A stretch of DNA of 64,000 bases from Opitutaceae bacterium (GCA_019634615.1 JAHCAZ010000013.1:35918-99917), one strand, 5' to 3'. Positions 53,928 to 62,577 are shown, counted from the first letter of the stretch. The notes: generated from the sequence alone by a model not told the origin. Program-made: numbers and translations.

Positions 53928-56900
53928 ATGAACGATTCAACCACCCATTACGCTCCCAATAAGGATTCGCTCATTGAGCGGATCATCGAGTGGAGCGCAC
54001 GGAACAAGTTCACCGTGTTCATGATGATCGGCGCGCTCTTCGCGGGCGGCGTCTACACCATGCGAAATACCCCGCTCGACGCGATTCCGGACCTCTCCGA
54101 TGTCCAGGTGATCGTGTTCACCCAGTGGGAGGGCCGCAGCCCGAACCTGGTCGAGGACCAGGTCACCTACCCGATCGTGACCAAGCTCATCAGCGCCCCG
54201 CAGGTGCGCGTGGTCCGCGGGTATTCGTTCTTCGGATATTCGTTCGTCTATGTGGTCTTCAAGGACGGGACGGACATCTACTGGGCGCGCTCCCGGGTGC
54301 TGGAATACATGCAGTCTCTTTCTGGCTCGTTGCCAAATGGCGTGACCCCGACCCTGGGGCCGGATGCAACCGGCGTGGGCTGGGGCTTCCAATACGCCTT
54401 GGTCGACAAGTCGGGCAAGAATGACCTGTCCCAGCTTCGCTCCTTCCAGGACTGGCATCTCCGCTACTGGATTCAGAGTGTCGAAGGCGTGGCTGAAGTC
54501 GCGACCTTCGGTGGCTTCCAGAAGCAGTATCAGATCGAAATCGATCCGAACAAGCTGCTGGCCTACAATATCCCCATCAGCAAGGTCGTCTCCGCTGTCC
54601 GCAATTCCAACAACGACGTGGGCGGCCGGGAATTGGAGCGCTTCGGCACCACCTACGTGGTGCGGGGCCATGGCTACATCAAGTCACTGGATGACCTCCG
54701 CCTGGTCGTCGTCGGGGCGGATGCCAAGGGTAATCCGGTCCTGCTGCGTGATGTGGCCCAGAACATCCAACTCGGGCCCGAAATGCGCCGCGGTGCCGGC
54801 GACCTTAACGGTGAAGGTGAGGCGGTCGGCGGCATCGTCGTCGTCCGCTTTGGCCAAAACGTTCTCCAAGTCATCGACCGGATCAAATCCAAGTTGGAGG
54901 AAGTGAAGGGGTCGCTGCCCCCCGGGGTGGAGATCGTGACGACCTACGACCGGTCGGATCTCATCAATCGAGCCATCAGCACGCTCACCCGCACCATCGT
55001 CGAGGAATCGATCATTGTCGCCCTGGTAATCATCGTCTTCCTGTTGGACTTCGGCGGCGCCGTGCGCGCCATCGTCACGCTGCCTATTGCGGTGGCCCTG
55101 GCCTTCATCCCGATGTATTTCATGGGCTTGACCGCCAACATCATGTCCTTGGCGGGCATCGCCATTTCAATCGGCGTCATTACCGACGAGGCGGTGGTCA
55201 TGGTGGAGAACGTCCACAAGAAGCTGGAACACGCCCCTGCGGGACTGACCCGAGCGCAACGGCAGGAGATCATCATCGGAGCCTGCAAACAACTCGGGAA
55301 GCCGCTCTTCTTCGCCCTGCTGGTGATCACCGTCAGCTTCATGCCCGTCTTCACCTTAGAGGCACAGGAGGGGCGCCTGTTCAAGCCGCTCGCCTACACG
55401 AAGACCTTCACCATGGCGTGGGCCGCGTTCCTGTCGGTGACCATCGGGCCCGCCCTCATCGTCCTTATGACCGGGGCGAAGGTCATCCCGGAGCACAAGC
55501 ACCCGATAAGCCGATTCATCCACCGGCTCTACTATCCTTGGGTCAGCGCCCTGATGACCCGCCGTCTCCTCTCGATCGGCATCGCAGTCGCCGCCATTGC
55601 CTCGTCGATCCCGATCTTTACCAAGCTCGGCTCGGAATTCATGCCGCCCATCGAGGAAGGCACGATCCTCTACATGCCGACCACGTTGCCCACGGTGTCT
55701 GTCACCGAAGCGACCCGTCTGATGCAGATCCAGGACAAAGTCATGAAGCAGTTCCCGGAAGTCCTGACGGTCCACGGCAAGGCCGGCCGCTCCGAGACAG
55801 CAACCGACCCGGCACCGCTGGAAATGTTTGAAAGCGTCGTCCAGTTGAAGCCCCAGGAAGAGTGGCGCAAGGTGCCACAGTCGCGGTGGTATTCGAGCTG
55901 GGCACCGGATTGGCTGAAGCCGGGCCTGCGCAGAATCTGGCCCGAGGTGCGGCCGATGACCAAGGACGAACTCGTCCAGGAAATGGACGAGGCGCTCCAG
56001 ATTCCCGGCCAGGTCAATGCCTGGACCATGCCCATCAAGGCGCGCATCGACATGCTCTCGACCGGCGTGCGCACCCCGATTGGCGTGAAGATATTTGGCA
56101 CCGACCTCACCGAAATTGGCAAGCTGGGTGAGCACCTCGAATCCGCACTCCGGCAGGTTCCGGGCACGCGCAGCGTGTTCTCCGAGCGGACCACCGGCGG
56201 CCTCTACCTCGACATTCTGCCGGATCGGGCGGCGATCGCCCGCTACGGGCTGAACGTTGAGGATGTCCTCATGCTTGTGGAAACCGCCATCGGCGGCATG
56301 GCCATCGACAAGACCATCGAGGGACGCGAGCGCTACACCGTCAATGTGCGCTATAGCCGGGAACTGCGCGATGACGTGGAGAAACTGAAGCGCGTCCTCG
56401 TGCCCGTTGCCTCGGCCGGGATGGCGGAGGCCGATGACGGCGATGCGTCCATGAACGCGCCGGCGCCCGCTCGCGCCGGCACCCCGGTCGTCCAGGTCCC
56501 ACTCGGACAACTGGTCGAGATCAAGACCACCAGCGGCGCCCCGCTCATCAAGAACGAGAACGGCGCCCTCACCGGCTGGGTTTACATCGACATGACCGGC
56601 CGCGACATCGGTGGCTACGTGGCGGAGGCCAAACAGGTCGTCCGGGACAAGATCGAGAAGGCCGGTCTGCTGCCGTCGGGCTACCGCCTGGAATGGACCG
56701 GTCAGTATGAATATATGCTGCGCGTGAAGGAGCGCCTCAAGGTCGTGATCCCTATCACGCTCGCCCTGATCTTCGTGCTGCTCTACATGAACTTCAAGAG
56801 CATCCCGGAAACCTTCATCATCCTGCTCTCCATCCCCTTCGCGATGACCGGCAGCGTCTGGTTTTTGTGGATGATGGACTATAACCTCAGCATCGCCGTA

Positions 56901-57392
56901 TGGGTGGGTATCATCGCCTTATCTGGCTTGGCGGCCCAAACGGGAACCGTGATGATCATCTACCTCGATGAGGCCTTCCATGCCTACCAGAAGGCAGGAA
57001 AGATGAAGACCCAGCACGACCTCTTCGAGGCGATCACCTACGGCGCCGTGCAGCGCGTGCGGCCCAAGCTGATGACGGTGTGCATGATCACGTTCGGCCT
57101 CGTGCCGGCCCTTTGGGCGCATGGCGCGGGGGCCGAGGCGATCCAACGCATCGCGGCGCCGATGATAGGCGGTCTGGTCACCTCCACTATCCTCACCCTC
57201 GAAATCGTCCCGGCCATCTATTCTCTCTGGCGCGGCCGTCAGGTCGAGTGGGTCAAGGGGCCCAAGCCCAAGAAGAAGTCCTGGTCCGAACTCAGCGAGA
57301 TATTCGTCGAGATCGAGCGCAAGGAACACGAGGCCGAGATCGCCAAGATGCAGGCAACGCAAGCCCCCGTTCTTCCCCCATACCGACAATAA
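53928..57392 (+). CDS. cusA: RND heavy-metal efflux pump CusA (HME4-like)
   Basis: 1154-residue inner-membrane antiporter. N-terminal NTPLDAIPDLSDVQVIVFTQWEG and SRVLEYMQSLSG are the Cus/Sil type, and TM4 reads AGIAISIGVITDEAVVMVEN (D...E of the HME4 group for Cu/Ag) instead of the DFG..DG pattern of the czcA in the left cargo. A Met-rich substrate region and C-terminal extension (WSELSEIFVEIERKEHEAE) follow. Cu(I)/Ag(I) specificity is inferred from these motifs. Confidence 0.93.
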   Translation: MNDSTTHYAPNKDSLIERIIEWSARNKFTVFMMIGALFAGGVYTMRNTPLDAIPDLSDVQVIVFTQWEGRSPNLVEDQVTYPIVTKLISAPQVRVVRGYSFFGYSFVYVVFKDGTDIYWARSRVLEYMQSLSGSLPNGVTPTLGPDATGVGWGFQYALVDKSGKNDLSQLRSFQDWHLRYWIQSVEGVAEVATFGGFQKQYQIEIDPNKLLAYNIPISKVVSAVRNSNNDVGGRELERFGTTYVVRGHGYIKSLDDLRLVVVGADAKGNPVLLRDVAQNIQLGPEMRRGAGDLNGEGEAVGGIVVVRFGQNVLQVIDRIKSKLEEVKGSLPPGVEIVTTYDRSDLINRAISTLTRTIVEESIIVALVIIVFLLDFGGAVRAIVTLPIAVALAFIPMYFMGLTANIMSLAGIAISIGVITDEAVVMVENVHKKLEHAPAGLTRAQRQEIIIGACKQLGKPLFFALLVITVSFMPVFTLEAQEGRLFKPLAYTKTFTMAWAAFLSVTIGPALIVLMTGAKVIPEHKHPISRFIHRLYYPWVSALMTRRLLSIGIAVAAIASSIPIFTKLGSEFMPPIEEGTILYMPTTLPTVSVTEATRLMQIQDKVMKQFPEVLTVHGKAGRSETATDPAPLEMFESVVQLKPQEEWRKVPQSRWYSSWAPDWLKPGLRRIWPEVRPMTKDELVQEMDEALQIPGQVNAWTMPIKARIDMLSTGVRTPIGVKIFGTDLTEIGKLGEHLESALRQVPGTRSVFSERTTGGLYLDILPDRAAIARYGLNVEDVLMLVETAIGGMAIDKTIEGRERYTVNVRYSRELRDDVEKLKRVLVPVASAGMAEADDGDASMNAPAPARAGTPVVQVPLGQLVEIKTTSGAPLIKNENGALTGWVYIDMTGRDIGGYVAEAKQVVRDKIEKAGLLPSGYRLEWTGQYEYMLRVKERLKVVIPITLALIFVLLYMNFKSIPETFIILLSIPFAMTGSVWFLWMMDYNLSIAVWVGIIALSGLAAQTGTVMIIYLDEAFHAYQKAGKMKTQHDLFEAITYGAVQRVRPKLMTVCMITFGLVPALWAHGAGAEAIQRIAAPMIGGLVTSTILTLEIVPAIYSLWRGRQVEWVKGPKPKKKSWSELSEIFVEIERKEHEAEIAKMQATQAPVLPPYRQ

Positions 57393-57415
57393 CCTGAACC
57401 CCAAAAGGATAAGCC

Positions 57416-57790
57416 ATGAAAACAAAACTGACAGTGATCCTACTCGCCGGCCTGCTCGCCGGCGCGTCCACGGCTCTTGCGGGCCGTCCCTCTGGAACTT
57501 GGCAAACGCTCAACAAGCCCGCCGAATTCGAGAAGCTCAAGACCGGCGACAAGATCCTCTACGTCTGCAATGAGTGCCAGACCGTCACGGAAGCAACGGT
57601 TCAGGACCCCGCCGCGGCCATGGAGCATTGCAAGGAGGGCGCCACCGTAACGTGCCCGTCCTGCAAGACCAAGGTCAGGGTCGTCACCAAGGGCCCGCCC
57701 AAGAACCCCAAGCTGGTGCGCGAGGTGACCTACGTGAACGAGAAGGGCGAACGCTGCTTCTTCATCGTAAAGCCGGCGGAGAAATCCTGA
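57416..57790 (+). CDS. Exported zinc-ribbon-like protein, copy 1
   Basis: 124 residues with signal peptide (LLAGLLAGASTALA). The core has VCNECQ, then MEHCKEGATVTCPSCKTKVRVV and a beta-rich tail (REVTYVNEKGERCFFIVK), making a four-Cys metal site (CxxC...CPxC). It follows cusA by 23 bp. The next gene is a divergent copy. Probably a periplasmic metal-binding protein; no named family. Confidence 0.7.
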   Translation: MKTKLTVILLAGLLAGASTALAGRPSGTWQTLNKPAEFEKLKTGDKILYVCNECQTVTEATVQDPAAAMEHCKEGATVTCPSCKTKVRVVTKGPPKNPKLVREVTYVNEKGERCFFIVKPAEKS

Positions 57791-57855
57791 CCGCATAGGC
57801 ATCAACGGTTTTCACGCCGTCCGTGCCGCAGCACGGGCGGCGAGTCTCCCCCAAC

Positions 57856-58233
57856 ATGAACCTCCCCCGGGTATTCGCGGTGATCCTCGGGCTGATTGCC
57901 GGCACGGCGGCGCTTTCCGTTTACCTCAGTCGCGCAGCGGTTGGCGAGCTTCTGACCACCAGGGCCCAGTTTGAGCAGCTTCGCCCCGGCGACCGCATCG
58001 TCTATGTCTGCCGTCAGTGTGACGCCAAACGAACAGTCGCGCTCGCCAGCGTGGCCGAAGCACTGGAATACTGCCGGGAGGGAGCCACATTGAGCTGCCC
58101 TGGGTGCAAAGACGAAATGCGAGTGGTCCTCAAGCAAGTGCCGGGTGCCCCAGATTCGGCGGTCGAAGTTCACTACTTCAACAAGAAGGGTCATGAGTGC
58201 CTCACCATCGCCAAGGCGCCGCCCGAGCCCTGA
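57856..58233 (+). CDS. Membrane-anchored zinc-ribbon-like protein, copy 2
   Basis: 125 residues from the ATG at 57856. It has the same plan as its neighbour: N-terminal anchor or signal (VFAVILGLIAGTAALSVYL), FEQLRPGDRIVYVCRQCDAK matching FEKLKTGDKILYVCNECQ of copy 1, then YCREGATLSCPGCKDEMRVV and VHYFNKKGHECLTI. Clearly a tandem duplicate that has diverged to roughly 40 percent identity by eye. Confidence 0.7.
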   Translation: MNLPRVFAVILGLIAGTAALSVYLSRAAVGELLTTRAQFEQLRPGDRIVYVCRQCDAKRTVALASVAEALEYCREGATLSCPGCKDEMRVVLKQVPGAPDSAVEVHYFNKKGHECLTIAKAPPEP

Positions 58234-58254
58234 TCGCCGCGAACGCTTCCTCCC

Positions 58255-58488
58255 ATGAACCCTGACGACGCCAAGGATGAAACCTGCATCGTCTGCGGAA
58301 AGGCCACCGATGGGGTCGCCGGCTTTGCTCATCTCTACCACGATGGTCGCCGGTTCGCGCTATGCTGCCCTCTTTGCGTCCAGTTCTTCCAGCGCGCTCC
58401 CGCCAGGTTCGCCGCGGGCGAGCGGCCTCAATCCATCGTCGAGGACCTTCTTGCCGACGTGAAATGGAAGGAAACCGGTCGCTGGTAA
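58255..58488 (+). CDS. Small TRASH/YHS-like metal-binding protein
   Basis: 77 residues, no signal peptide. CIVCGKATDG..AHLYHDGRRFALCCPLCVQFF is a CxxC...CCxxC pattern of TRASH/YHS-like metal-binding folds. It lies in the right cargo 21 bp after the ribbon-protein pair, so a cytoplasmic metal-handling role is likely. Confidence 0.65.
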   Translation: MNPDDAKDETCIVCGKATDGVAGFAHLYHDGRRFALCCPLCVQFFQRAPARFAAGERPQSIVEDLLADVKWKETGRW

Positions 58489-58497
58489 GCGAAACCC

Positions 58498-58650
58498 ATG
58501 AAAAAGAATACCGCACTTTCAGCACTACTGAGGACCTGGCGGGTGAATCCGCCGGCCGACCCGCACTTTCAACTCAAGGTGTTCGAGCGGATACGGAAGC
58601 TGAAGCGATCGCCTCGCCGGCAGTCAAAATCTGGCCTGCGGGCACGGTGA
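58498..58650 (+). CDS. Small 50-residue ORF, possibly a remnant
   Basis: It starts ATGAAAAAGAATACC, ten bp after the previous stop, and encodes TALSALLRTWRVNPPADPHF and a basic tail (RIRKLKRSPRRQSKSGLRAR). The LLRTWRV.PP.DP.F pattern resembles the N-terminal part of small proteins that accompany metal sensors or anti-sigma factors in this lineage; here the expected membrane segment is missing. Could be a truncated relative or a real small gene. Confidence 0.4.
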   Translation: MKKNTALSALLRTWRVNPPADPHFQLKVFERIRKLKRSPRRQSKSGLRAR

Positions 58651-58668
58651 ACTGATACCCTTCGCGAA

Positions 58669-59433
58669 ATGCAGGACTTCAGGCCCGCTTTAGCTCGGAC
58701 TTTCGTGCTGGGCGTTGCTCTCGCCTGGAGCTTGCCACCAGTCATTGGTGCCGAAGATGAACTGTCATTCGGTATAGCTACCGGCTACTCCTCGCGTGCC
58801 GTTTCCCGGGGGGTTGAACGGGCAGCTTCCGCATGGCAAACCGCACTGGAAGGCGATGCAGACCATTGGCGGGGTGCAATCAGGTCAACCCACCCTTTTG
58901 ATTCAGCCGCACCGGAAGAACTAAGCTCGGCCTTGGGCTATGTCTGGAAGTGGGGCGCGGCGTTCACCCTCGACGCCCGGGGCACACACTTCTGGTATGT
59001 GAATCAACCCGTCGTTGGCGCTCCGGCACACTCCTTCGAGGCCGACCTTCGGCTGACTTGGACCTCACGCAACGGATGGCGGCTCGGCCTCATGACCAGC
59101 CACGACATCCGCTTTCGTGCGGATTCGATCGAGAGCTCAATCGACTACGATCTGATGCTCGGCAGCTGGGGCACCTACCTTCAGTTGCGCGCTTATGCCG
59201 GATATGTCGCAGCAAAGGACGTGCTGCCGGACGCCGCCGGCCCGCAGCTGAGCGATGACTACTCTTATGGCGGAGTGGATCTTCGCCTGCCTTACCACTT
59301 TAGCTATCACAGCTCCGTAGCGGTTGAAGCCCATCACGCCTTGACCCGTAACCAGGCCAAGGCGTGGTCGCCACTTGGGAGCAGTTCGGGCTTCCGCCAG
59401 TGGATAAGCGTGAACTATCGCTACGATTTCTAG
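58669..59433 (+). CDS. Outer-membrane beta-barrel protein of unknown role
   Basis: 254 residues with a signal peptide (about 1-28, ending VIGA). Alternating beta-strand pattern with aromatic belts (ELSFGIATGYSSRAVSRG, AFTLDARGTHFWYV, NGWRLGLMTSHDIRF) and a terminal FRQWISVNYRYDF, ending in Phe as outer-membrane barrels do. Not recognised as a named family. It lies among metal-resistance genes, so it may be a porin-like accessory. Confidence 0.6.
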   Translation: MQDFRPALARTFVLGVALAWSLPPVIGAEDELSFGIATGYSSRAVSRGVERAASAWQTALEGDADHWRGAIRSTHPFDSAAPEELSSALGYVWKWGAAFTLDARGTHFWYVNQPVVGAPAHSFEADLRLTWTSRNGWRLGLMTSHDIRFRADSIESSIDYDLMLGSWGTYLQLRAYAGYVAAKDVLPDAAGPQLSDDYSYGGVDLRLPYHFSYHSSVAVEAHHALTRNQAKAWSPLGSSSGFRQWISVNYRYDF

Positions 59434-59503
59434 GAAACCGGCGGAAAAGGTGAGGGATAGGGGCTAAGGCCAGCGTTTAAGCTGCTGAACGACACAAATA
59501 CCT

Positions 59504-59890
59504 ATGAAACTTCCCCTCTCCCTCTCGATTGCGGCCGTCCTCCTTGGCACGGTTGCGACTTCCATCTCTGCCTTCGCCAACGAAGGCCACAACAAGGGCC
59601 AACTGGTGCCCGTCACCGAGAAAGACGCCGCCTGGGTCACCAAGGCTAAGGCTGAGTATCCCACCACCGCCTGCGTAGTCTCCGAGGACAAGCTCGGCGG
59701 CGACATGGGCAAGCCCGCGGATTTCATCTACCGCGTCGAGGGAAAGCCCGACCGGCTGATCAGCTTTTGCTGCAAAGACTGCGTCAAGGACTTCAACAAG
59801 GATCCGGAGAAATATCTCAAGGTCCTCGATGCGGCGGCAGCCAAGAAGGGTGACGCCGCTCATACCGAACACTCCGGTCACAAGCACTGA
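59504..59890 (+). CDS. Exported His/Cys-rich metal-binding protein
   Basis: 128 residues with signal peptide (VATSISAFA). YPTTACVVSEDKLGG, then SFCCKDCVKDFNKDPEKYLK form a Cys-based YHS/TRASH-like site; the tail HTEHSGHKH is His-rich. The domain style is typical for periplasmic metal-binding proteins in copper islands. Follows the barrel gene by 70 bp. Confidence 0.7.
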   Translation: MKLPLSLSIAAVLLGTVATSISAFANEGHNKGQLVPVTEKDAAWVTKAKAEYPTTACVVSEDKLGGDMGKPADFIYRVEGKPDRLISFCCKDCVKDFNKDPEKYLKVLDAAAAKKGDAAHTEHSGHKH

Positions 59891-59953
59891 CCACGCTCAT
59901 CCATCGACGCCTCGCAACACCGTCGATCCGGTTCGTTGCGAGGCGCTTCATTT

Positions 59954-60403
59954 ATGGCGTCCATTCCCGAAATGCTCGGCCGGCTGCATCCGGTTCTACT
60001 GCACTTCCCTTTGGCGCTGCTGGTCCTGGGTGCGGCCCTAGAATTGGCGCGGTGGTTTCGTGAGTCTGCGTTTCTCGCCCGCGCCGTGGTCGGCCTATTC
60101 GCTGTCGGAGCTGTAGCCGCTATTCTTGCTGCCGGCAGCGGATGGCTGCTCGCCGCTCACGAACACATCCGCTCAGACCAGCGCTCCACTCTGGAGCTCC
60201 ATCGCTGGTTCGGTATCGCGGCTGCGGCCTGGGCAGTTCTCGCTTGGCTGGTCGCCCAAGCCTGGAAGGAGACGACATCGCCAGGGCGGGTGTGGGGCCG
60301 AAGATTGGTGGCCCTAACCACGCTGGTCTTGATCATCGCAGCCGGACATTTCGGTGCCGTCCTCATCTGGGGTGGCGACTGGTTCACCTTCAATTCCCCT
60401 TGA
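59954..60403 (+). CDS. DUF2231-type membrane protein
   Basis: 149 residues from the ATG at 59954 (an upstream start at 59936 is possible). MASIPEMLGRLHPVLLHFPLALLVLGA carries the HPxxxHFPLAL motif of DUF2231, with about four transmembrane helices (AVVGLFAVGAVAAILAAGSGWLLA, AAAAWAVLAWLVAQA, LVLIIAAGHFGAVL). Commonly found with metal- or redox-related gene sets; function unknown. Confidence 0.72.
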   Translation: MASIPEMLGRLHPVLLHFPLALLVLGAALELARWFRESAFLARAVVGLFAVGAVAAILAAGSGWLLAAHEHIRSDQRSTLELHRWFGIAAAAWAVLAWLVAQAWKETTSPGRVWGRRLVALTTLVLIIAAGHFGAVLIWGGDWFTFNSP

Positions 60404-60577
60404 CGCTCCACCTAAAGGTTGCGATGCGCTATCTGCCGGGTGGTTTGTCGCCCAGGCTTGGGCAGCAACTGCGCGCTTACCAAAGAATCGCGGCGTAGCT
60501 TGTAAGATCGGTGCCACAATTCCCTTAGCGCACCAATCCCATGGCGACACATGATTTCGGCGTCTGACGAAATCGGG

Positions 60578-60823
60578 TTAACGACCAGCAAACAGGCGCT
60601 CGATTGGCACCCGAAGAGCGGCAGCAATGGCTATCGCCTCCGTGTCCTTGACCAACCGCTGGCCACCCTCGATACGCGCAAGTGCCGACCTGTCGACCAG
60701 AACCCCTTCCGCGGCGAGCCGGCCTGCTAGGTCCTCTTGGCTTAGCGGCGTCCGCTGTGCCAGCCGGAGTTCCCGGACCATCGGGCCAATCACATTCTTT
60801 GTTTTGCGGCGTGGTTTGCTCAA
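60578..60823 (-). CDS. XRE-family transcriptional regulator
   Basis: 81 residues, essentially a single helix-turn-helix domain (VRELRLAQRTPLSQEDLAGRLAAEGVLVDRSALARIEGGQRLVKD). It starts 71 bp inside the transposon right end, on the strand pointing into the element. It could regulate cargo or transposition genes; no operator was identified. Confidence 0.82.
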   Translation of the reverse strand: MSKPRRKTKNVIGPMVRELRLAQRTPLSQEDLAGRLAAEGVLVDRSALARIEGGQRLVKDTEAIAIAAALRVPIERLFAGR

Positions 60824-60894
60824 ATTCGTGGCGAGGGTAGACTATCTATACTATTATTCCCTAGGCCCTTAACTATCGTCTGCTTGGGGCTCTT

Positions 60895-60988
60895 GGTGTC
60901 CGACAATGAATTGTTCAGCGGTGACGATTCAATAGTCACTGGTGACGTTTTGATTATCACGAGTGACGTTTTGCGTTATCCGGAAACA
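60895..60988 (-). promoter_or_regulatory. Right end with four TnsB-type sites at 21-bp spacing
   Basis: Units 60895-60917, 60918-60938 (GGTGACGATTCAATAGTCA), 60939-60959 (GGTGACGTTTTGATTATCA) and 60960-60988 (AGTGACGTTTTGCGTTATCC, terminal). Spacing is exactly 21 bp between the last three. Closely packed right-end sites of this kind are typical of Tn7. Confidence 0.85.
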
Positions 60989-61001
60989 GGTGCGCCCCTA
61001 C
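60989..61001. repeat. Right copy of target-site duplication and distal end of the split hairpin arm
   Basis: GGTGC (60989-60993) duplicates 31085-31089; the following GCCCCTAC (60994-61001) completes the right arm of the 26-bp repeat that began at 30996. It ends one base before the gnd stop codon. Confidence 0.92.
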
Positions 61002-61002
61002 C

Positions 61003-62496
61003 TCAAGCCTCGATCTGCGGACGCGTCGGCTCGGGCCAATCCACGTGGAAGAACTTCCCGCGGGGTTGGTCGACGCGCTCATAGGTGTGGGCGCCGAAGT
61101 AGTCGCGCTGAGCCTGGAGCAAATTGGCCGGCAGACGGGCGGCGCGGTAGCTGTCGTAGTAGGCGAGGGCCGATGCGAACGTCGGCGCGGCCACGCCGCA
61201 CTCGGCGGCGAGAGCCACGACCTTGCGCCAGTTCTCCTGCGCCTTCTGCACGGTCTTGTTGAAGTACGGATCGAGGAGGAGGTTCGCGAGGTTCGGGTTC
61301 CGCTCGTAGGCCTCGGTGATCTTCTGCAGGAAGGCCGCGCGGATGATGCAGCCGCCGCGCCAGATGCGGGCGATGTCGCCGAAGTTCAGCTTCCAGTTGA
61401 ACTCCTGCTGGGCGGTGCGCATGAGCTGGAAGCCCTGCGCGTACGAGCAGATCTTCGAGCAGTAGAGGGCGTCGTGGATCGCGGTGATGAGGGCCTTCTT
61501 GCTGCCGCGGTATTTCTTCTTCGGGCCCTTGAGGATCTTCGAGGCCGACACGCGCTCGTCCTTGATCGCGCTGATGCAGCGGGCGAACACGGCCTCGGCG
61601 ATGGTCGGGGCGGGCACGCCCATGTCGAGGGCGTTGGTCGAGGTCCACTTGCCCGTGCCCTTCTGGCCGGCGGTGTCGAGGACGACGTCGACGAAGGCCT
61701 TCCGCTTCGTGGCGGGATCCTTCTGCTTCAGGATGTCGGCCGTTATCTCGATGAGGAAGCTGTCGAGCGCCCCGGCGTTCCACTCGGAGAAGATCGCGCC
61801 CATCTCGGCCGGCTTGAGGCCGAGCAGGCCCTGCATGAGGGCGTAGGCCTCGCAGATCATCTGCATGTCGCCGTACTCGATGCCGTTGTGGACCATCTTC
61901 ACGTAATGGCCCGCGCCGTTCTCGCCGATGTAGGTGGTGCAGGTGACTCCACCCTTGACCGGCTGGCCGGGCTTGGCGCCGGCGAGCGGGCGGCCCGTCT
62001 TGGCGTCCACCTTGGCGGCGATCGCCTCCCAGATCGGCTTCAGTTCCTGCCAGGCCGCGATTTCGCCGCCGGGCATGAGCGACGGGCCGAAGCGCGCGCC
62101 CTCCTCGCCGCCGGAGACGCCGACGCCGAGGAAGTCGATGCCCTTGGCGGTCCACTCCTGCTCTCGCCGGCGGGTGTCGCGGAAATTGGCGTTGCCGGCG
62201 TCGATCAGGATGTCGCCCTTCGCGAGGTGGGGCGCGAGCGCCGCCGCCTGCTCGTCGACGGCGCTGCCGGCCTTGACCATGATCACGATCGGGCGCGGCG
62301 CCGTCACCGCCGCGGCGAGGTCGGCGAGCGACTTGACCGGCGTCAGCTTCGGCGCGAGGTCGCCGGCGGACGCCATGAAGGCGTCGGTCCGCTCCGGCGT
62401 GCGGTTGTAGACGGCGACGTTGTGGCCCTTCTCGGCCATGTTCAGCGCGAGATTGGCGCCCATGACGCCGAGACCGATGAGACCGATATCCGCCAT
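61003..62496 (-). CDS. gnd: 6-phosphogluconate dehydrogenase (decarboxylating)
   Basis: 497-residue cytoplasmic enzyme of the pentose phosphate pathway, oxidising 6-phosphogluconate to ribulose 5-phosphate and CO2 with NADP. Motifs: the N-terminal dinucleotide fold [49 protein letters not shown], the catalytic-lysine region [13 protein letters not shown], and the C-terminal helical domain ending [16 protein letters not shown]. Its 3' end lies 9 bp from the transposon duplication and faces the tnsA side of the element. Confidence 0.96.
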   Translation of the reverse strand: MADIGLIGLGVMGANLALNMAEKGHNVAVYNRTPERTDAFMASAGDLAPKLTPVKSLADLAAAVTAPRPIVIMVKAGSAVDEQAAALAPHLAKGDILIDAGNANFRDTRRREQEWTAKGIDFLGVGVSGGEEGARFGPSLMPGGEIAAWQELKPIWEAIAAKVDAKTGRPLAGAKPGQPVKGGVTCTTYIGENGAGHYVKMVHNGIEYGDMQMICEAYALMQGLLGLKPAEMGAIFSEWNAGALDSFLIEITADILKQKDPATKRKAFVDVVLDTAGQKGTGKWTSTNALDMGVPAPTIAEAVFARCISAIKDERVSASKILKGPKKKYRGSKKALITAIHDALYCSKICSYAQGFQLMRTAQQEFNWKLNFGDIARIWRGGCIIRAAFLQKITEAYERNPNLANLLLDPYFNKTVQKAQENWRKVVALAAECGVAAPTFASALAYYDSYRAARLPANLLQAQRDYFGAHTYERVDQPRGKFFHVDWPEPTRPQIEA

Positions 62497-62577
62497 GCGA
62501 GCTTCCTCCCGCCGCGAGGGTGCGGCGCCGTCACGGTCCGGCGCGATTCAGCCGGCCGGCGGACGATAGGAGAGAAA

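Larger units (their letters stand above)
31090..60988. mobile_element. Complete Tn7-like transposon carrying metal-resistance cargo (29,899 bp)
   Basis: The two ends form an inverted terminal repeat: TGTTTCTGGATAA at 31090 and its counterpart TGTTTCCGGATAA read inward from 60988, with 20 of the first 24 bases identical. Arrays of TnsB-type sites follow at both ends, and GGTGC is duplicated outside. Removing the element restores a perfect hairpin between GDPD and gnd. It encodes TnsA, TnsB, TnsC and TnsD (no TnsE). Cargo is czcCBA with accessory genes and a P1B-ATPase on the left, and cnrYXH-like, cusCBA and small Cys/His-rich proteins on the right. All key transposition motifs look intact. 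Confidence 0.95.
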
